Below, one piece after another: positions 1-7,021 of a DNA stretch of 12,226 nucleotides. The position numbers were made by a program, and so were the translations under genes. Where the stretch lies: NCBI GenBank assembly GCA_038211615.1, contig JBBQVL010000108.1:1-12226 (forward strand), read 5' to 3'. This stretch comes from DASWJZ01 sp038211615 (lineage in GTDB: Bacteria > Pseudomonadota > Alphaproteobacteria > Rhizobiales > Afifellaceae). How positions within the stretch are numbered: position 1 is the stretch's first letter; each line of letters opens with the position of its first letter. The notes under the pieces are model-generated. The model was not told the origin of the DNA and did not search any database. It saw only the letters and a list, made by a program, of their open reading frames with translations.

Positions 1-1
1 T

Positions 2-253
2 GGCGAGACCGGCGCGACCGGCGCCCCTGGCGCGCCTGGTGAAATCGGCCCGGCAGGTCCGAATGGCGAGACCGGCGCGACCGGCGCCCCTGGCGCGCCT
101 GGTGAAATCGGCCCGGCAGGTCCGAATGGCGAGACCGGTGCGACGGGCGCTCCTGGCGCCCCTGGAGAAATCGGCCCGGCAGGACCGAATGGCGAGACCG
201 GGGCGACGGGCGCTCCTGGCGCCCCTGGTGAAATCGGCCCGGCAGGTCCGCAT
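2..253 (+). repeat. Four tandem 63-bp repeat units (collagen-like coding VNTR)
   Basis: Units lie at 2-64, 65-127, 128-190 and 191-253, each coding 21 residues that begin GETGATGAPG and end GPAGPN (GPAGPH in unit 4). Units 1 and 2 are identical at the DNA level. Unit 3 differs from them at six third-codon positions, all silent. Unit 4 differs from unit 1 at four silent sites plus one Asn-to-His change. After 253 the Gly-X-Y pattern goes on in a shorter, less regular form to about 349. The window starts at a unit boundary, so more copies may lie upstream. The 63-bp period keeps the frame, so changes in copy number would only change stalk length. Confidence 0.95.
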
Positions 254-760
254 GGCGCGCCCGGTGCGACCGGCGCCCCTGGTAACACCGGCGCAACCGG
301 TCCGACCGGCAACACCGGCGCGACGGGCGCAACCGGCGAGGCGGGCGGTATTTCACAATACGGTTCTGTCTCCGCCTTCGGCTCACAGGAAGTGGAAAGC
401 AACGGTTCCGTCACCTTCAGCTCATCCACGATGTTCGGAGGGATGTCGCTGGAAGCAGCTTCGACGATCACCGTGGCGGAAACTGCAGCTTACCTCGTCG
501 AATTCACCGTTACTGCCCAGGATGCCAACCAGTTCGCCGTTTCCGTCAACGGCGTTGTGGTCGGGTCGAGCATCTTCGGGTCGGGTGCGGGCACACAGCA
601 GACTCACGGTCAGGTCGTGATCTTGCTGCAGGCCGGCGATCAGCTGGAGCTGGTCAACGTCTCTGGTGTCAGTGTCACGCTGCAGACGCTGGCGGGAGGC
701 TCGAACTCAAACAACGTCGCAGCGCTGACAGTCATAAAGCTCTCGGCTACTCCGGATTGA
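2..760 (+). CDS. Collagen-like repeat protein with BclA-like C-terminal domain (5' end missing)
   Basis: The reading frame is open from base 2, so the start lies upstream of the window; 252 residues are visible. Residues 1-117 are an unbroken Gly-X-Y series of 39 triplets, rich in GAT, GAP, GNT and GPT. That is the pattern of bacterial collagen-like proteins that form a triple helix. Residues ~117-252 (from ISQYG to the end) are a compact, Ser/Thr/Val-rich beta-type domain. Its length and style (GSVTFSSST near its start, alternating hydrophobic strands, conserved-looking ending LTVIKLS) match the trimeric C1q/TNF-like head of Bacillus BclA-type proteins; this is recognition by eye, not a search. 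No membrane anchor or sortase motif is seen in the visible part. Likely role, inferred: a trimeric surface fibre or adhesin, or a phage-type tail fibre. An internal ATG at 392 is in the same frame but would cut off the collagen stalk, so it is not taken as the start. Confidence 0.85.
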   Translation, partial: GETGATGAPGAPGEIGPAGPNGETGATGAPGAPGEIGPAGPNGETGATGAPGAPGEIGPAGPNGETGATGAPGAPGEIGPAGPHGAPGATGAPGNTGATGPTGNTGATGATGEAGGISQYGSVSAFGSQEVESNGSVTFSSSTMFGGMSLEAASTITVAETAAYLVEFTVTAQDANQFAVSVNGVVVGSSIFGSGAGTQQTHGQVVILLQAGDQLELVNVSGVSVTLQTLAGGSNSNNVAALTVIKLSATPD

Positions 761-775
761 TCGGGCGGGCTTGAT

Positions 776-800
776 TCAACCCCCGACCCGCGGGAGTTGA
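776..800 (+). terminator. Possible terminator hairpin after the collagen-like gene
   Basis: Fifteen bases after the stop codon, TCAAC-C-CCC pairs with GGG-A-GTTGA around a 7-base loop: 8 bp with one C/A mismatch. There is no T-run after it, so it is at best a weak intrinsic terminator. Confidence 0.3.
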
Positions 801-853
801 GAAGCCTCTGACCCGAAGGTCCGCCGGGGCTCTTCTGAGGAGGAACCTGTCGG

Positions 854-903
854 ATGAGGCGTCGCGGTTTGGTGGAGAAGCAGATCGCAGGCAGACGCCT
901 CAT
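854..903. repeat. Perfect 10-bp inverted repeat with 30-bp spacer
   Basis: ATGAGGCGTC (854-863) is exactly repeated in reverse complement as GACGCCTCAT (894-903). An RNA of this region could form a 10-bp stem with a 30-base loop. It may be a regulatory stem or a remnant of a mobile element end; nothing nearby decides between these. Confidence 0.6.
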
Positions 904-976
904 GCGGGAAAACTGGCCGGTCGCCGACATGGCGGCCGGCTTCCGCTTAAGCGACAGGAAGCGTGCAATTGGCAGC

Positions 977-1001
977 GACCGCTTCCGCGCGAAGCGCGGT
1001 C
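977..1001. repeat. Strong GC-rich hairpin upstream of ubiA
   Basis: GACCGC-TTC (977-985) pairs with GAA (991-993) and GCGGTC (996-1001) around a CGCGC loop, with a GC bulge at 994-995. An alternative fold is CCGCGC/GCGCGG (985-990 with 994-999) closed by a GAA loop. Either fold is stable. There is no T-run, so a leader structure is as likely as a terminator. Confidence 0.5.
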
Positions 1002-1054
1002 CGGACCCTTCTGCAGGCAATTTTCACGCAAGGGGTAATCCGCAGCATTCGGAC

Positions 1055-1071
1055 GATCAGCGATGCTGATC
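1055..1071. promoter_or_regulatory. Palindrome GATCAGC-GAT-GCTGATC, operator-like
   Basis: A perfect 7-bp inverted repeat with a 3-bp centre lies 68 bp before the ubiA start codon. Its size and position fit a dimeric repressor operator or a small RNA hairpin in the ubiA leader. No regulator gene is adjacent, so the assignment is only positional. Confidence 0.4.
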
Positions 1072-1139
1072 TGACACCAACGCCCGCTGCTCCCGCTCTC
1101 CGCCTTGACGCCGCCGCCGCGCCGCGCGAGCACGGCGGG

Positions 1140-2072
1140 ATGATCGCCCGCACCTCAGCGCTGCCCGATGCGCCGCCGAAGAACTGGCTCGACCGCTTCG
1201 CGCCGGACTGGCTGAAGCCCTATGGCAGGCTGGCGCGCTGGGACCGGCCGATCGGCTGGTGGCTGCTCCTCTGGCCCTGCTGGTGGTCGGCGGCGCTGAT
1301 CGCGATTGCCGGGGAGCGCGGCGCGCCGAACGTCTGGCATCTTCTCCTGTTCATGGTCGGGGCGATCGCGATGCGCGGCGCCGGCTGCACCTACAACGAC
1401 CTGATCGACCGCGACCTCGATGCGCAGGTGGAGCGCACGCGCAACCGCCCGCTGCCTTCAGGCGCGGTGACATCGGGGCAGGCGCTGGTCTTCCTGCTGC
1501 TGCAGGCGCTCGTCGGTGCGCTCGTGCTGCTGCAATTCAATCGCTTTACGATTCTCCTCGGCCTCGCCTCGCTCCTCGTCGTCGCAATCTATCCCTTCGC
1601 GAAGCGCGTAACCGACTGGCCGCAATTCGTGCTCGGGCTGGCGTTCTCCTGGGGCGCGCTGGTCGGCTGGTCGGCGACGGCGGGAAGACTGGCGGCGGCG
1701 CCGATCGCCCTCTATTGCGGCGCTGTGCTCTGGACGATCGCCTACGACACGATCTACGCGCTGCAGGACCGGGAGGACGATGCGCTGATTGGCGTGCGCT
1801 CCACCGCGCGGCTCTTCGGGCGCCGCTCGCGGCTCGGCATCGCAGCGTTCTACATCGCCGCCTTTGCGCTGATCGGGCTAGCCTGCGTGCTCGCCGACGC
1901 GGGGCTCTTCGCATTCGCAGCGCTCGGCTGTGCGCTGATCCATGTGATCTGGATGGTCGTGACGCTCGATCCCGGGGACCCGGCAAGCTGCCTGCGGCGC
2001 TTCCGCGCCAACAGCACGACGGGGTGGATCGTGTTCGCGGGCCTCGTTGCCGACGCGATGTTCCGGTTCTAG
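1140..2072 (+). CDS. ubiA: 4-hydroxybenzoate polyprenyltransferase UbiA
   Basis: This 310-residue inner-membrane enzyme attaches the polyprenyl tail to 4-hydroxybenzoate, the first membrane step of ubiquinone synthesis. Both Asp-rich Mg/prenyl-diphosphate motifs are intact: NDLIDRDLD at residues 86-94, followed by RTRNRPL (99-105), and DTIYALQDREDD at 203-214. Hydrophobic segments run throughout, as expected for the roughly nine-helix family, and the length is usual for it. The ATG at 1140 was chosen because the N-terminus (PDAPPKNWLDRFAP, then YGRLARWDRPIGWWLL) matches the family. The frame stays open upstream to 963, but that part is low-complexity Ala/Pro/Arg and not family-like. The ribosome-binding site is weak (GGCGGG immediately upstream). 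The gene ends 22 bp from the convergent DUF6101 gene. Confidence 0.95.
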   Translation: MIARTSALPDAPPKNWLDRFAPDWLKPYGRLARWDRPIGWWLLLWPCWWSAALIAIAGERGAPNVWHLLLFMVGAIAMRGAGCTYNDLIDRDLDAQVERTRNRPLPSGAVTSGQALVFLLLQALVGALVLLQFNRFTILLGLASLLVVAIYPFAKRVTDWPQFVLGLAFSWGALVGWSATAGRLAAAPIALYCGAVLWTIAYDTIYALQDREDDALIGVRSTARLFGRRSRLGIAAFYIAAFALIGLACVLADAGLFAFAALGCALIHVIWMVVTLDPGDPASCLRRFRANSTTGWIVFAGLVADAMFRF

Positions 2073-2094
2073 CGGGGGTAACGTCCCTGCGCGC

Positions 2095-2613
2095 TCAGTG
2101 GCGGGCGATGATCTCGCGGCCTTCGACCTTGCGGATCGTCACGGCGTTGCCGGAATGGCGGCGGCTGAGGAAGCGCGGACGGCGCGCCTTGACCGTGCGG
2201 CTGCGGCGCCCGCCGGGGGTTGCCGCGCTGAGCGGCTCGTCGCGCGCCGGCGCGCCGGCGGCGATGACGGAGGGCAGTCCGAGGAAGCCGGCGAGCCGGT
2301 CGCTATACTCTTCGGCGGTCGCAAAGCTCTCGAATTCCTCGATGTCGAGCGAGAGCCCGGCGTCGCGATGCATGAGGCGGATCACATGGCCCTGTTCGCG
2401 CACGAGCAGCGCCACGGCCTCGTACTGGCGGACGGGGACGCGGATGCGGCAGGCGAGGCCGGCGACTGGGCGTGACATCAGAACCGTGCTCCGATCGAAT
2501 GTTACTAGACAATCCGCTCCGTCCTCAGAAATGCACCTGTAGAGGAGCACATCAGGGAAGGTGACGGACCGCTCTGACGAGCGGCCCGTCAAGTCTTCGT
2601 GGAGGTCATCCAT
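2095..2613 (-). CDS. DUF6101 family protein
   Basis: A 172-residue soluble protein of unknown function. I recognise it as the DUF6101 family, known mainly from Hyphomicrobiales. Recognition rests on the central block with RPVAGLACRIRVPV and YEAVALLV (residues ~48-70), then the acidic LSLDIEEFESF stretch. There is no signal peptide or membrane helix. The C-terminal third is basic and Arg-rich (GGRRSRTVKARRPRFLSRR), which suggests nucleic-acid or phosphate contact, but that is only inference. The first ATG (2613) lacks a clear ribosome-binding site; an internal ATG before SRPVAG would remove about 45 residues. It converges on ubiA and diverges from the phosphatase gene, sharing the AT-rich promoter region. 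Confidence 0.75.
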   Translation of the reverse strand: MDDLHEDLTGRSSERSVTFPDVLLYRCISEDGADCLVTFDRSTVLMSRPVAGLACRIRVPVRQYEAVALLVREQGHVIRLMHRDAGLSLDIEEFESFATAEEYSDRLAGFLGLPSVIAAGAPARDEPLSAATPGGRRSRTVKARRPRFLSRRHSGNAVTIRKVEGREIIARH

Positions 2614-2788
2614 ATCTGTTCGACGCGAGTTGTTTTTATTGTTCGGGCCGGTTCGGCCTCTTGCTAACGGAGAGATTAGACACGATTTTTCCTAAACTGC
2701 TTAATCTCTGTGGTTAATGGTTTTTCGCCCTAAATCACGGTAATCGAAAGCTAAATCGAAGGGCTACCAAGCGGGGAAACGGCCTGAA
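2614..2788. promoter_or_regulatory. AT-rich divergent promoter region
   Basis: This 175-bp gap between two divergent genes is markedly more AT-rich than its surroundings and must hold promoters for both the DUF6101 gene and the lipopolysaccharide-core operon. It contains a small hairpin GGCCG-GTT-CGGCC (2646-2658), an 8-bp inverted repeat (2671-2709), two TTAA half-sites nine bases apart (2701-2717), and AATCGAA repeated at 2742 and 2754. No -35/-10 pair is clear enough to call. The TTAA spacing is nine, not the seven of a standard CtrA box. Confidence 0.6.
2671..2709. promoter_or_regulatory. Inverted repeat AGAGATTA-N23-TAATCTCT, candidate operator
   Basis: AGAGATTA (2671-2678) and TAATCTCT (2702-2709) are perfect reverse complements with arm centres 31 bp apart, about three helical turns. 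This fits binding by a dimer or tetramer on one face of the DNA, 80-118 bp before the operon's first start codon. The regulator is unknown. Confidence 0.35.
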
Positions 2789-3595
2789 ATGCGCTCAGAC
2801 GAGGCAGACCTGGACCTCTTGAAGGCCGCGGCGAGCGAAGCCGGCGCGCTGGCGATGACGTTCTTCCGCAAGCAGCCCGCTGCCTGGGCGAAGGCAGGCG
2901 GCTCGCCGGTCACCGAGGCCGACCTGGCGGTCGACACGTTCCTGCGCGACCGGCTGCTCGCCGAGCGACCGGGTTACGGCTGGCTTTCGGAGGAAACGGC
3001 GGATGACCCGGCGCGGCTCGGCCGCGCGGCGACCTTCGTCGTCGATCCGATCGATGGGACCCGCGGCTTCATCGAGGGCGACGAACGCTGGAGCGTAAGC
3101 CTCGCGGTGGTGCGGGGGGCCCGGCCGGTCGTTGCAGCGCTTGCCGTGCCGGCACGCGGAGAACTCTATGCGGCAACCCTTGGCGGCGGAGCGCGCCTCG
3201 GCGAAACGCCGCTCAGCGTCTCGGATCGCGCCACCATTGCCGGCGCGCGTCTTGCCGGTCCGCGCGGCTGGCTGAAGACGGCCACGATTCAGGGTCTCGG
3301 CGCCGAACTGGAGCCGCACATACCCTCGCTCGCCTATCGTCTCGCCCTGGTTGCCGCCGGCCGGATCGACGCCGCCTTTGCCAGCCCGCGCGCCAATGAC
3401 TGGGACCTTGCGGCCTCCGACCTTTTGGTGCACGAAGCGGGCGGCCGGCTGACCGGGCTCGACGGGGCGGCGCTCCGTTACAATCAGGAAATTCCCCGCC
3501 ACGGGGTGCTGGCGGCAAGCAACAATCAGCTTCACCCCGCCATTCTGGCGACGGTGGCACGGGCAGGGCAGGAAATCGCGCAGCGGCGGGGGTGA
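2789..3595 (+). CDS. Inositol-monophosphatase family / CysQ-like 3'(2'),5'-bisphosphate nucleotidase
   Basis: A 268-residue Mg-dependent phosphatase of the inositol monophosphatase fold. The metal-site motifs are all present: WLSEET (residues 65-70, Glu68/Glu69), DPIDGTRGFI (86-95, Asp86 and Asp89) and NDWDLAASDLLVHEAGG (203-219, Asp206). DPIDGT followed directly by RGFI, and the overall length, fit CysQ-like 3'-phosphoadenosine 5'-phosphate phosphatases as well as general inositol phosphatases; the substrate cannot be decided here. The protein is soluble, with no signal peptide. It is the first gene of the plus-strand operon, 22 bp before DUF4170. This placement ahead of DUF4170, waaA and lpxK is, from memory, common in rhizobia and suggests a shared promoter rather than a shared pathway. 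The ribosome-binding site (GGGGAAA, about 10 bases before the ATG) is weak. Confidence 0.88.
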   Translation: MRSDEADLDLLKAAASEAGALAMTFFRKQPAAWAKAGGSPVTEADLAVDTFLRDRLLAERPGYGWLSEETADDPARLGRAATFVVDPIDGTRGFIEGDERWSVSLAVVRGARPVVAALAVPARGELYAATLGGGARLGETPLSVSDRATIAGARLAGPRGWLKTATIQGLGAELEPHIPSLAYRLALVAAGRIDAAFASPRANDWDLAASDLLVHEAGGRLTGLDGAALRYNQEIPRHGVLAASNNQLHPAILATVARAGQEIAQRRG

Positions 3596-3617
3596 CGAAG
3601 CTCTTCGAGAGGCTGGC

Positions 3618-3869
3618 ATGAGCGGACGGCGGGTAGGGGGCGACCAGCTCCTGCACCTGGTCTTCGGCGGTGAACTGGAATCGCTCGACAAAGTGCGCTT
3701 CCGCGACCTCACCGCGCTGGATATTGTGGGAATCTACCCGAACTACGCCGAGGCCTATGCGGCCTGGAAGGAAAAGGCGCAGATGTCGGTGGACAACGCG
3801 CAGATGCGCTATTTTGTCGTGCACCTGCACAGGCTGCTCGAACCAGAACCGGACGATGGCAATAGCTGA
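3618..3869 (+). CDS. DUF4170 family protein
   Basis: A small 83-residue soluble protein of unknown function. It is recognised as DUF4170 by LLHLVFGGELESL near the N-terminus, LDIVGIYPNY in the middle, and AYAAWKEKAQ with VDNAQMRYFVVHLHRLL at the end. The ATG at 3618 has a good ribosome-binding site (GAGAGG, 5 bases away). The last 14 bases overlap the start of the ABC exporter gene, so the two are probably translationally coupled. Its fixed place in Kdo/lipid A gene blocks hints at an accessory role in envelope synthesis, but there is no direct evidence. Confidence 0.88.
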   Translation: MSGRRVGGDQLLHLVFGGELESLDKVRFRDLTALDIVGIYPNYAEAYAAWKEKAQMSVDNAQMRYFVVHLHRLLEPEPDDGNS

Positions 3870-5691
3870 CGAGAAGACCGGCCCGAAGCGTCCGGGCTTC
3901 ACCTTCGACGCCCTGCTCGAGCAGGATCACTCGCGCCGGGCGGTCTTCGTCCGTCTCGCGCGCGAGTGCATCATCCCGCATTGGCGGAACGTGGCGATCT
4001 CCGTCGCCAGCATGGTGGTGGCGGCCGCCACGGCGGGGGTGGTGCCGTTCGTCCTGCAGAAGGTGGGGGACGACGTGTTCGTGTCGAAGAACGCGACCTA
4101 TGTCTTCGTCCTGCCGGCGCTCCTGGTGCTGGTGGTGCTGGTGCGGGCCGTGTTCGACTGGATATCGACCGTCGCCGAGGCCTCGCTCGGCTCCAAGATC
4201 GTGGCCGAGCTTCGCTACCGGATGTTCGACACCATCGCAGCCGCCGACCTCGCGTGGATCCAGGGCAATCATTCGGGCCGCTTCATCTCCGCCTTCGTCA
4301 ACGACGCGGCCACCATCGACCGGGCGGCGACGCGGGTGATGGTCGGCCTGTTCCGCAATGCGATGAGCGCGGTCTTCCTGATGGGCGCCATGTTCTACAT
4401 GGACTGGCGGCTGAGCCTCTTCGTCATGATCGGGGCGCCGCTGGCAGTGATCAATCTCGGCAAGCAGCGGTCTCGGATAAGGCGCGCCTCGGGTCGCGGC
4501 ATCCGGGAATACAGCGAGTTGAGCAGCATGCTGACGCAGACCCTGCAGAGCATGCGCGTGGTCAAGGCCTACGGCCAGGAGGCCAACGAGACGCGGCGCT
4601 TCCGTCAGATCGTCCACAACATCCGCAAATACCTGATGAAGGCGACGCGCACGCGCGCGGCGGTCGGCCCGGTCTGGGAGATCATGTCCGGGCTCGGTTT
4701 CGCCGCCGCGATCTTCTACGGCGGGTGGCAGGGGATCTACGGCCACGTCACGCTCGGCGCGTTCATGGGCTTCATGACCGCCGCGCTGCTCGCCTTCCAG
4801 CCGCTGAAGCAGCTGGCGAGCATCCACGCCACGCTGAGCGAGGGGCTGCTCGCCGCCGAGCGCGTGTTCAGCGTGATCGACTACGCCTCGCACGTAACCG
4901 AGAAGCGGGGCGCCGCGCCTCTGCGGGCCACCGCCGGCGCCATCAGCTTCCGCAATGTGGACTTCTCCTACGAAAGCGGCGGCCCGATCCTGACGAACTT
5001 CAGTCTGGACATCGCGGCGGGAGAGAAGCTGGCGCTGGTCGGCCCGAGCGGCGCCGGCAAGAGCACGGTGATGAACCTTGCGCTGCGCTTCTTCGATCCG
5101 CAGGCCGGCGCGATCCTGATCGACGGTCAGGACCTGAAGGACGTCACCATCGCCAGCGTGCGCGCCTGTTCGGCTCTCCTCACCCAGGATCCGGTTCTCT
5201 TCGACGATACGGTCGGCGCGAACATCAGCTACGGCTCGGAAGGCGCAAGCGAGGAAGCGGTGATCGCCGCGGCGGAAGCGGCGGCCGCGCACGATTTCAT
5301 CAGCCGGCTGGACGAAGGCTACCAGACGCTGGTGGGCGAGGCGGGCAACCGCTTCTCCGGCGGCGAGCGCCAGCGCATCGCCTTTGCCCGCGCCATGCTG
5401 CGCAACACGCCGATCCTGCTGCTCGACGAGCCGACCAGCTCGCTCGACGCGGAATCGGAAGCCAAGGTGCAGGCGGCGATGAACCGGCTATTGGTTGGGC
5501 GCACCGTCATCATGATCGCGCACCGCCTCTCCACCGTGCAGAAGGCGGACCGCATCTGCTACATGGAGGGCGGGCGGATCGTGGAATCGGGCACGCACGC
5601 CGAACTCGTGGCGCGGCGCGGCAGGTATGCGCGCATGGTCCAGACGCAGCTTCTCGGCGGCGAGCCCGAGCTTGCTGTCGCCGAAGGCTGA
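3856..5691 (+). CDS. MsbA-like lipid exporter, ABC transporter permease/ATPase fusion
   Basis: A 611-residue half-transporter of the type I exporter family. The N-terminal membrane domain (about residues 40-330) has six expected helices, the clearest at ~44-67, ~80-97 and ~170-205, and a cytoplasmic loop ending in the family-like QSMRVVKAYGQE. The C-terminal ATPase is complete: Walker A GPSGAGKST (396-404), Q-loop Gln444, signature FSGGER (500-505), Walker B ILLLDEP (520-526) and H-loop His556. It works as a homodimer. Its place directly before waaA and lpxK argues for flipping lipid A-core across the inner membrane, the MsbA role, but export of another lipid or a drug cannot be excluded. The ATG at 3856 was chosen because it overlaps the DUF4170 stop; the frame continues upstream only as a shadow of DUF4170. 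The 3' end overlaps waaA. Confidence 0.9.
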   Translation: MAIADEKTGPKRPGFTFDALLEQDHSRRAVFVRLARECIIPHWRNVAISVASMVVAAATAGVVPFVLQKVGDDVFVSKNATYVFVLPALLVLVVLVRAVFDWISTVAEASLGSKIVAELRYRMFDTIAAADLAWIQGNHSGRFISAFVNDAATIDRAATRVMVGLFRNAMSAVFLMGAMFYMDWRLSLFVMIGAPLAVINLGKQRSRIRRASGRGIREYSELSSMLTQTLQSMRVVKAYGQEANETRRFRQIVHNIRKYLMKATRTRAAVGPVWEIMSGLGFAAAIFYGGWQGIYGHVTLGAFMGFMTAALLAFQPLKQLASIHATLSEGLLAAERVFSVIDYASHVTEKRGAAPLRATAGAISFRNVDFSYESGGPILTNFSLDIAAGEKLALVGPSGAGKSTVMNLALRFFDPQAGAILIDGQDLKDVTIASVRACSALLTQDPVLFDDTVGANISYGSEGASEEAVIAAAEAAAAHDFISRLDEGYQTLVGEAGNRFSGGERQRIAFARAMLRNTPILLLDEPTSSLDAESEAKVQAAMNRLLVGRTVIMIAHRLSTVQKADRICYMEGGRIVESGTHAELVARRGRYARMVQTQLLGGEPELAVAEG

Positions 5692-7021
5692 CATCCCTGC
5701 GAAGAGCAGCCCCGGCGGCCTCCTCGGAGAGGGCGCCCTGTCGCTCTATGGGGCCGCGGGCCGCTTCGGCGCGCCCGTCGCCGGCGCCCTGCTGCGCTGG
5801 AGGGAGCGGGGCGGCAAGGAGGACATCGCGCGGCGCGGCGAACGCTGGGGCGTCGCCGGGCAGAAACGGCCGGAGGGGCCGCTCGTCTGGGTGCATTGCG
5901 CAAGCGTCGGGGAGACGAACGCGGCGCTGCCGCTGATCGACCGCCTCGCAGCGCGCGGGCCGGCCCTGCTCCTGACGACGGGCACCGTGACAGCGGCGGA
6001 GGTGGCGCGGCCACGGCTGCCGCCCGGAGCGATCCACCAGTTCGTGCCGATCGACACGCCGGGCGCCGTGGAGAGCTTTCTCGATCACTGGCGCCCCGGC
6101 CTCGCGCTTTTCGCCGAGTCGGAGCTTTGGCCGACGATGCTGCGGACGCTCCGCCAGCGCGCCCTGCCGCTGGCGGTGGTCAATGCGCGGATGTCGGAAA
6201 AGTCCTTTCGCGCATGGCGGGCTTTCGCGCCGCTGGCGCGCGCCGTGCTCGGCCGCGCCGACCTCTTCCTGGCGCAGACGCCGGCCGACGCGGAGCGGCT
6301 CCGCGCTCTCGGCGCGGAAAGCGTCGTGGTCTGCGGCAACCTGAAATTCGACGTGCCGCCCCCCTCCGCCGACCCGACCGCGGTCGCCTCCATGCGCCGC
6401 AAGATCGCCGGGCGCCCGGTGCTTGTCGCGGCAAGCACGCATCCGGGCGAGGAGGCGGTGGTCATCGCGGCGCACAAGGCGCTGCTCGCGGGCGGAACGC
6501 GGCTCCTTACGATCATCGCCCCGCGCCACAGGGAACGCGGCGACGCCGTCGCGGCGCTGGTCCTTGGCGCCGGCCTGTCGCTCGGGCGGCGCTCGCGAGG
6601 CGACGAGATCGGGGCGGGCACCGACGTCTATCTCGCCGATACGATCGGCGAGATGGGAATGTGGTACCGTGTGGCGGACATCGCATTCATGGGGGGGTCG
6701 ATGGTGCCGCGCGGCGGGCAGAATCCGATCGAGCCGGCGAAGCTCGGGGTTCCGATTATTCACGGCGGCCAGGTCGGCAATTTCCGCGCCATCTACGACG
6801 CGCTGGAGAGCGCCAACGCGGTCGCCACGGCGGCCGACGCGGCGATGCTGACCGGGATCGTGAAACACCTGATCGACGATCCCGGCGAGCGCGACCGGCT
6901 TGCCCGCGACGCGCTCGCCTGCGTCGGCCGCCTGACCGGTGCCCTCGACCGCACCCTTGAGGCGCTCGAGCCTTATCTCCTGCCGTTAAGCCAGGCGCAT
7001 GAAGCTTCCCCGCGCGCCTGA
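5672..7021 (+). CDS. waaA: 3-deoxy-D-manno-octulosonic acid (Kdo) transferase WaaA
   Basis: A GT30 glycosyltransferase that adds Kdo to the lipid A precursor at the inner face of the inner membrane. Family blocks appear in order: GGKEDIARRGERWG, WVHCASVGET (with the SVGE glutamate thought to be catalytic), FVPIDTPGAVESFL, LFAESELWPTML, NARMSEKSFRAW, CGNLKFD and MGGSMVPRGGQNPIEPAKLG. The start is uncertain. There is no ATG near the expected N-terminus. TTG at 5672 gives 449 residues and a 20-bp overlap with the exporter gene. ATG at 5627 would add 15 residues that merely read the exporter's tail in another frame and has no properly spaced ribosome-binding site. The last 23 bp overlap lpxK. Coupled translation within the operon is likely. 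Confidence 0.93.
   Translation: MLSPKADIPAKSSPGGLLGEGALSLYGAAGRFGAPVAGALLRWRERGGKEDIARRGERWGVAGQKRPEGPLVWVHCASVGETNAALPLIDRLAARGPALLLTTGTVTAAEVARPRLPPGAIHQFVPIDTPGAVESFLDHWRPGLALFAESELWPTMLRTLRQRALPLAVVNARMSEKSFRAWRAFAPLARAVLGRADLFLAQTPADAERLRALGAESVVVCGNLKFDVPPPSADPTAVASMRRKIAGRPVLVAASTHPGEEAVVIAAHKALLAGGTRLLTIIAPRHRERGDAVAALVLGAGLSLGRRSRGDEIGAGTDVYLADTIGEMGMWYRVADIAFMGGSMVPRGGQNPIEPAKLGVPIIHGGQVGNFRAIYDALESANAVATAADAAMLTGIVKHLIDDPGERDRLARDALACVGRLTGALDRTLEALEPYLLPLSQAHEASPRA

Larger units (their letters stand above)
761..1139. other. Gene-free stretch between the collagen-like gene and ubiA
   Basis: I see no convincing gene in this 379-bp stretch. A 71-codon open frame (854-1069) has an AGGAGG at 838-843, but its product is an Arg-rich string with no family resemblance and its ATG lies inside an inverted-repeat arm. 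The region holds a terminator-like hairpin and three palindromic elements listed separately. The ubiA promoter is probably here, but no -35/-10 pair stands out. Confidence 0.6.

Noticed and set aside
39..620. A 193-codon open frame, rich in Arg, Ala and Pro, overlapping the collagen-like gene
   Set aside because: The 63-bp repeat unit is a multiple of three, so all frames stay open through it. The Gly-X-Y frame plus folded C-terminal domain is the real one.
854..1069. A 71-codon frame with an AGGAGG ten bases before its ATG
   Set aside because: The product has no family resemblance, its start lies in an inverted-repeat arm, and it overlaps the ubiA leader palindrome.
2238..2266. Dense GCGCGCC/GGCGCG palindromes
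   Set aside because: They lie inside the DUF6101 coding region and follow from GC-rich Arg/Ala codons.
1259..2542. A 427-codon plus-strand frame across ubiA and the DUF6101 gene
   Set aside because: Arg/Ala-rich shadow typical of GC-rich DNA; both underlying genes have clear family motifs.
2701..2717. Possible CtrA box (two TTAA half-sites)
   Set aside because: The half-sites are nine bases apart instead of seven, so it does not fit the usual consensus.
2795..3712. A 305-codon minus-strand frame antisense to the phosphatase gene
   Set aside because: Antisense shadow; the plus-strand frame has all phosphatase motifs.
3709..5292. A 527-codon minus-strand frame antisense to the ABC exporter
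   Set aside because: His/Arg/Asp-rich shadow of a GC-rich gene; no recognisable domain.
5510..6868. A 452-codon minus-strand frame antisense to waaA
   Set aside because: Shadow of waaA; composition is biased and no motif is seen.
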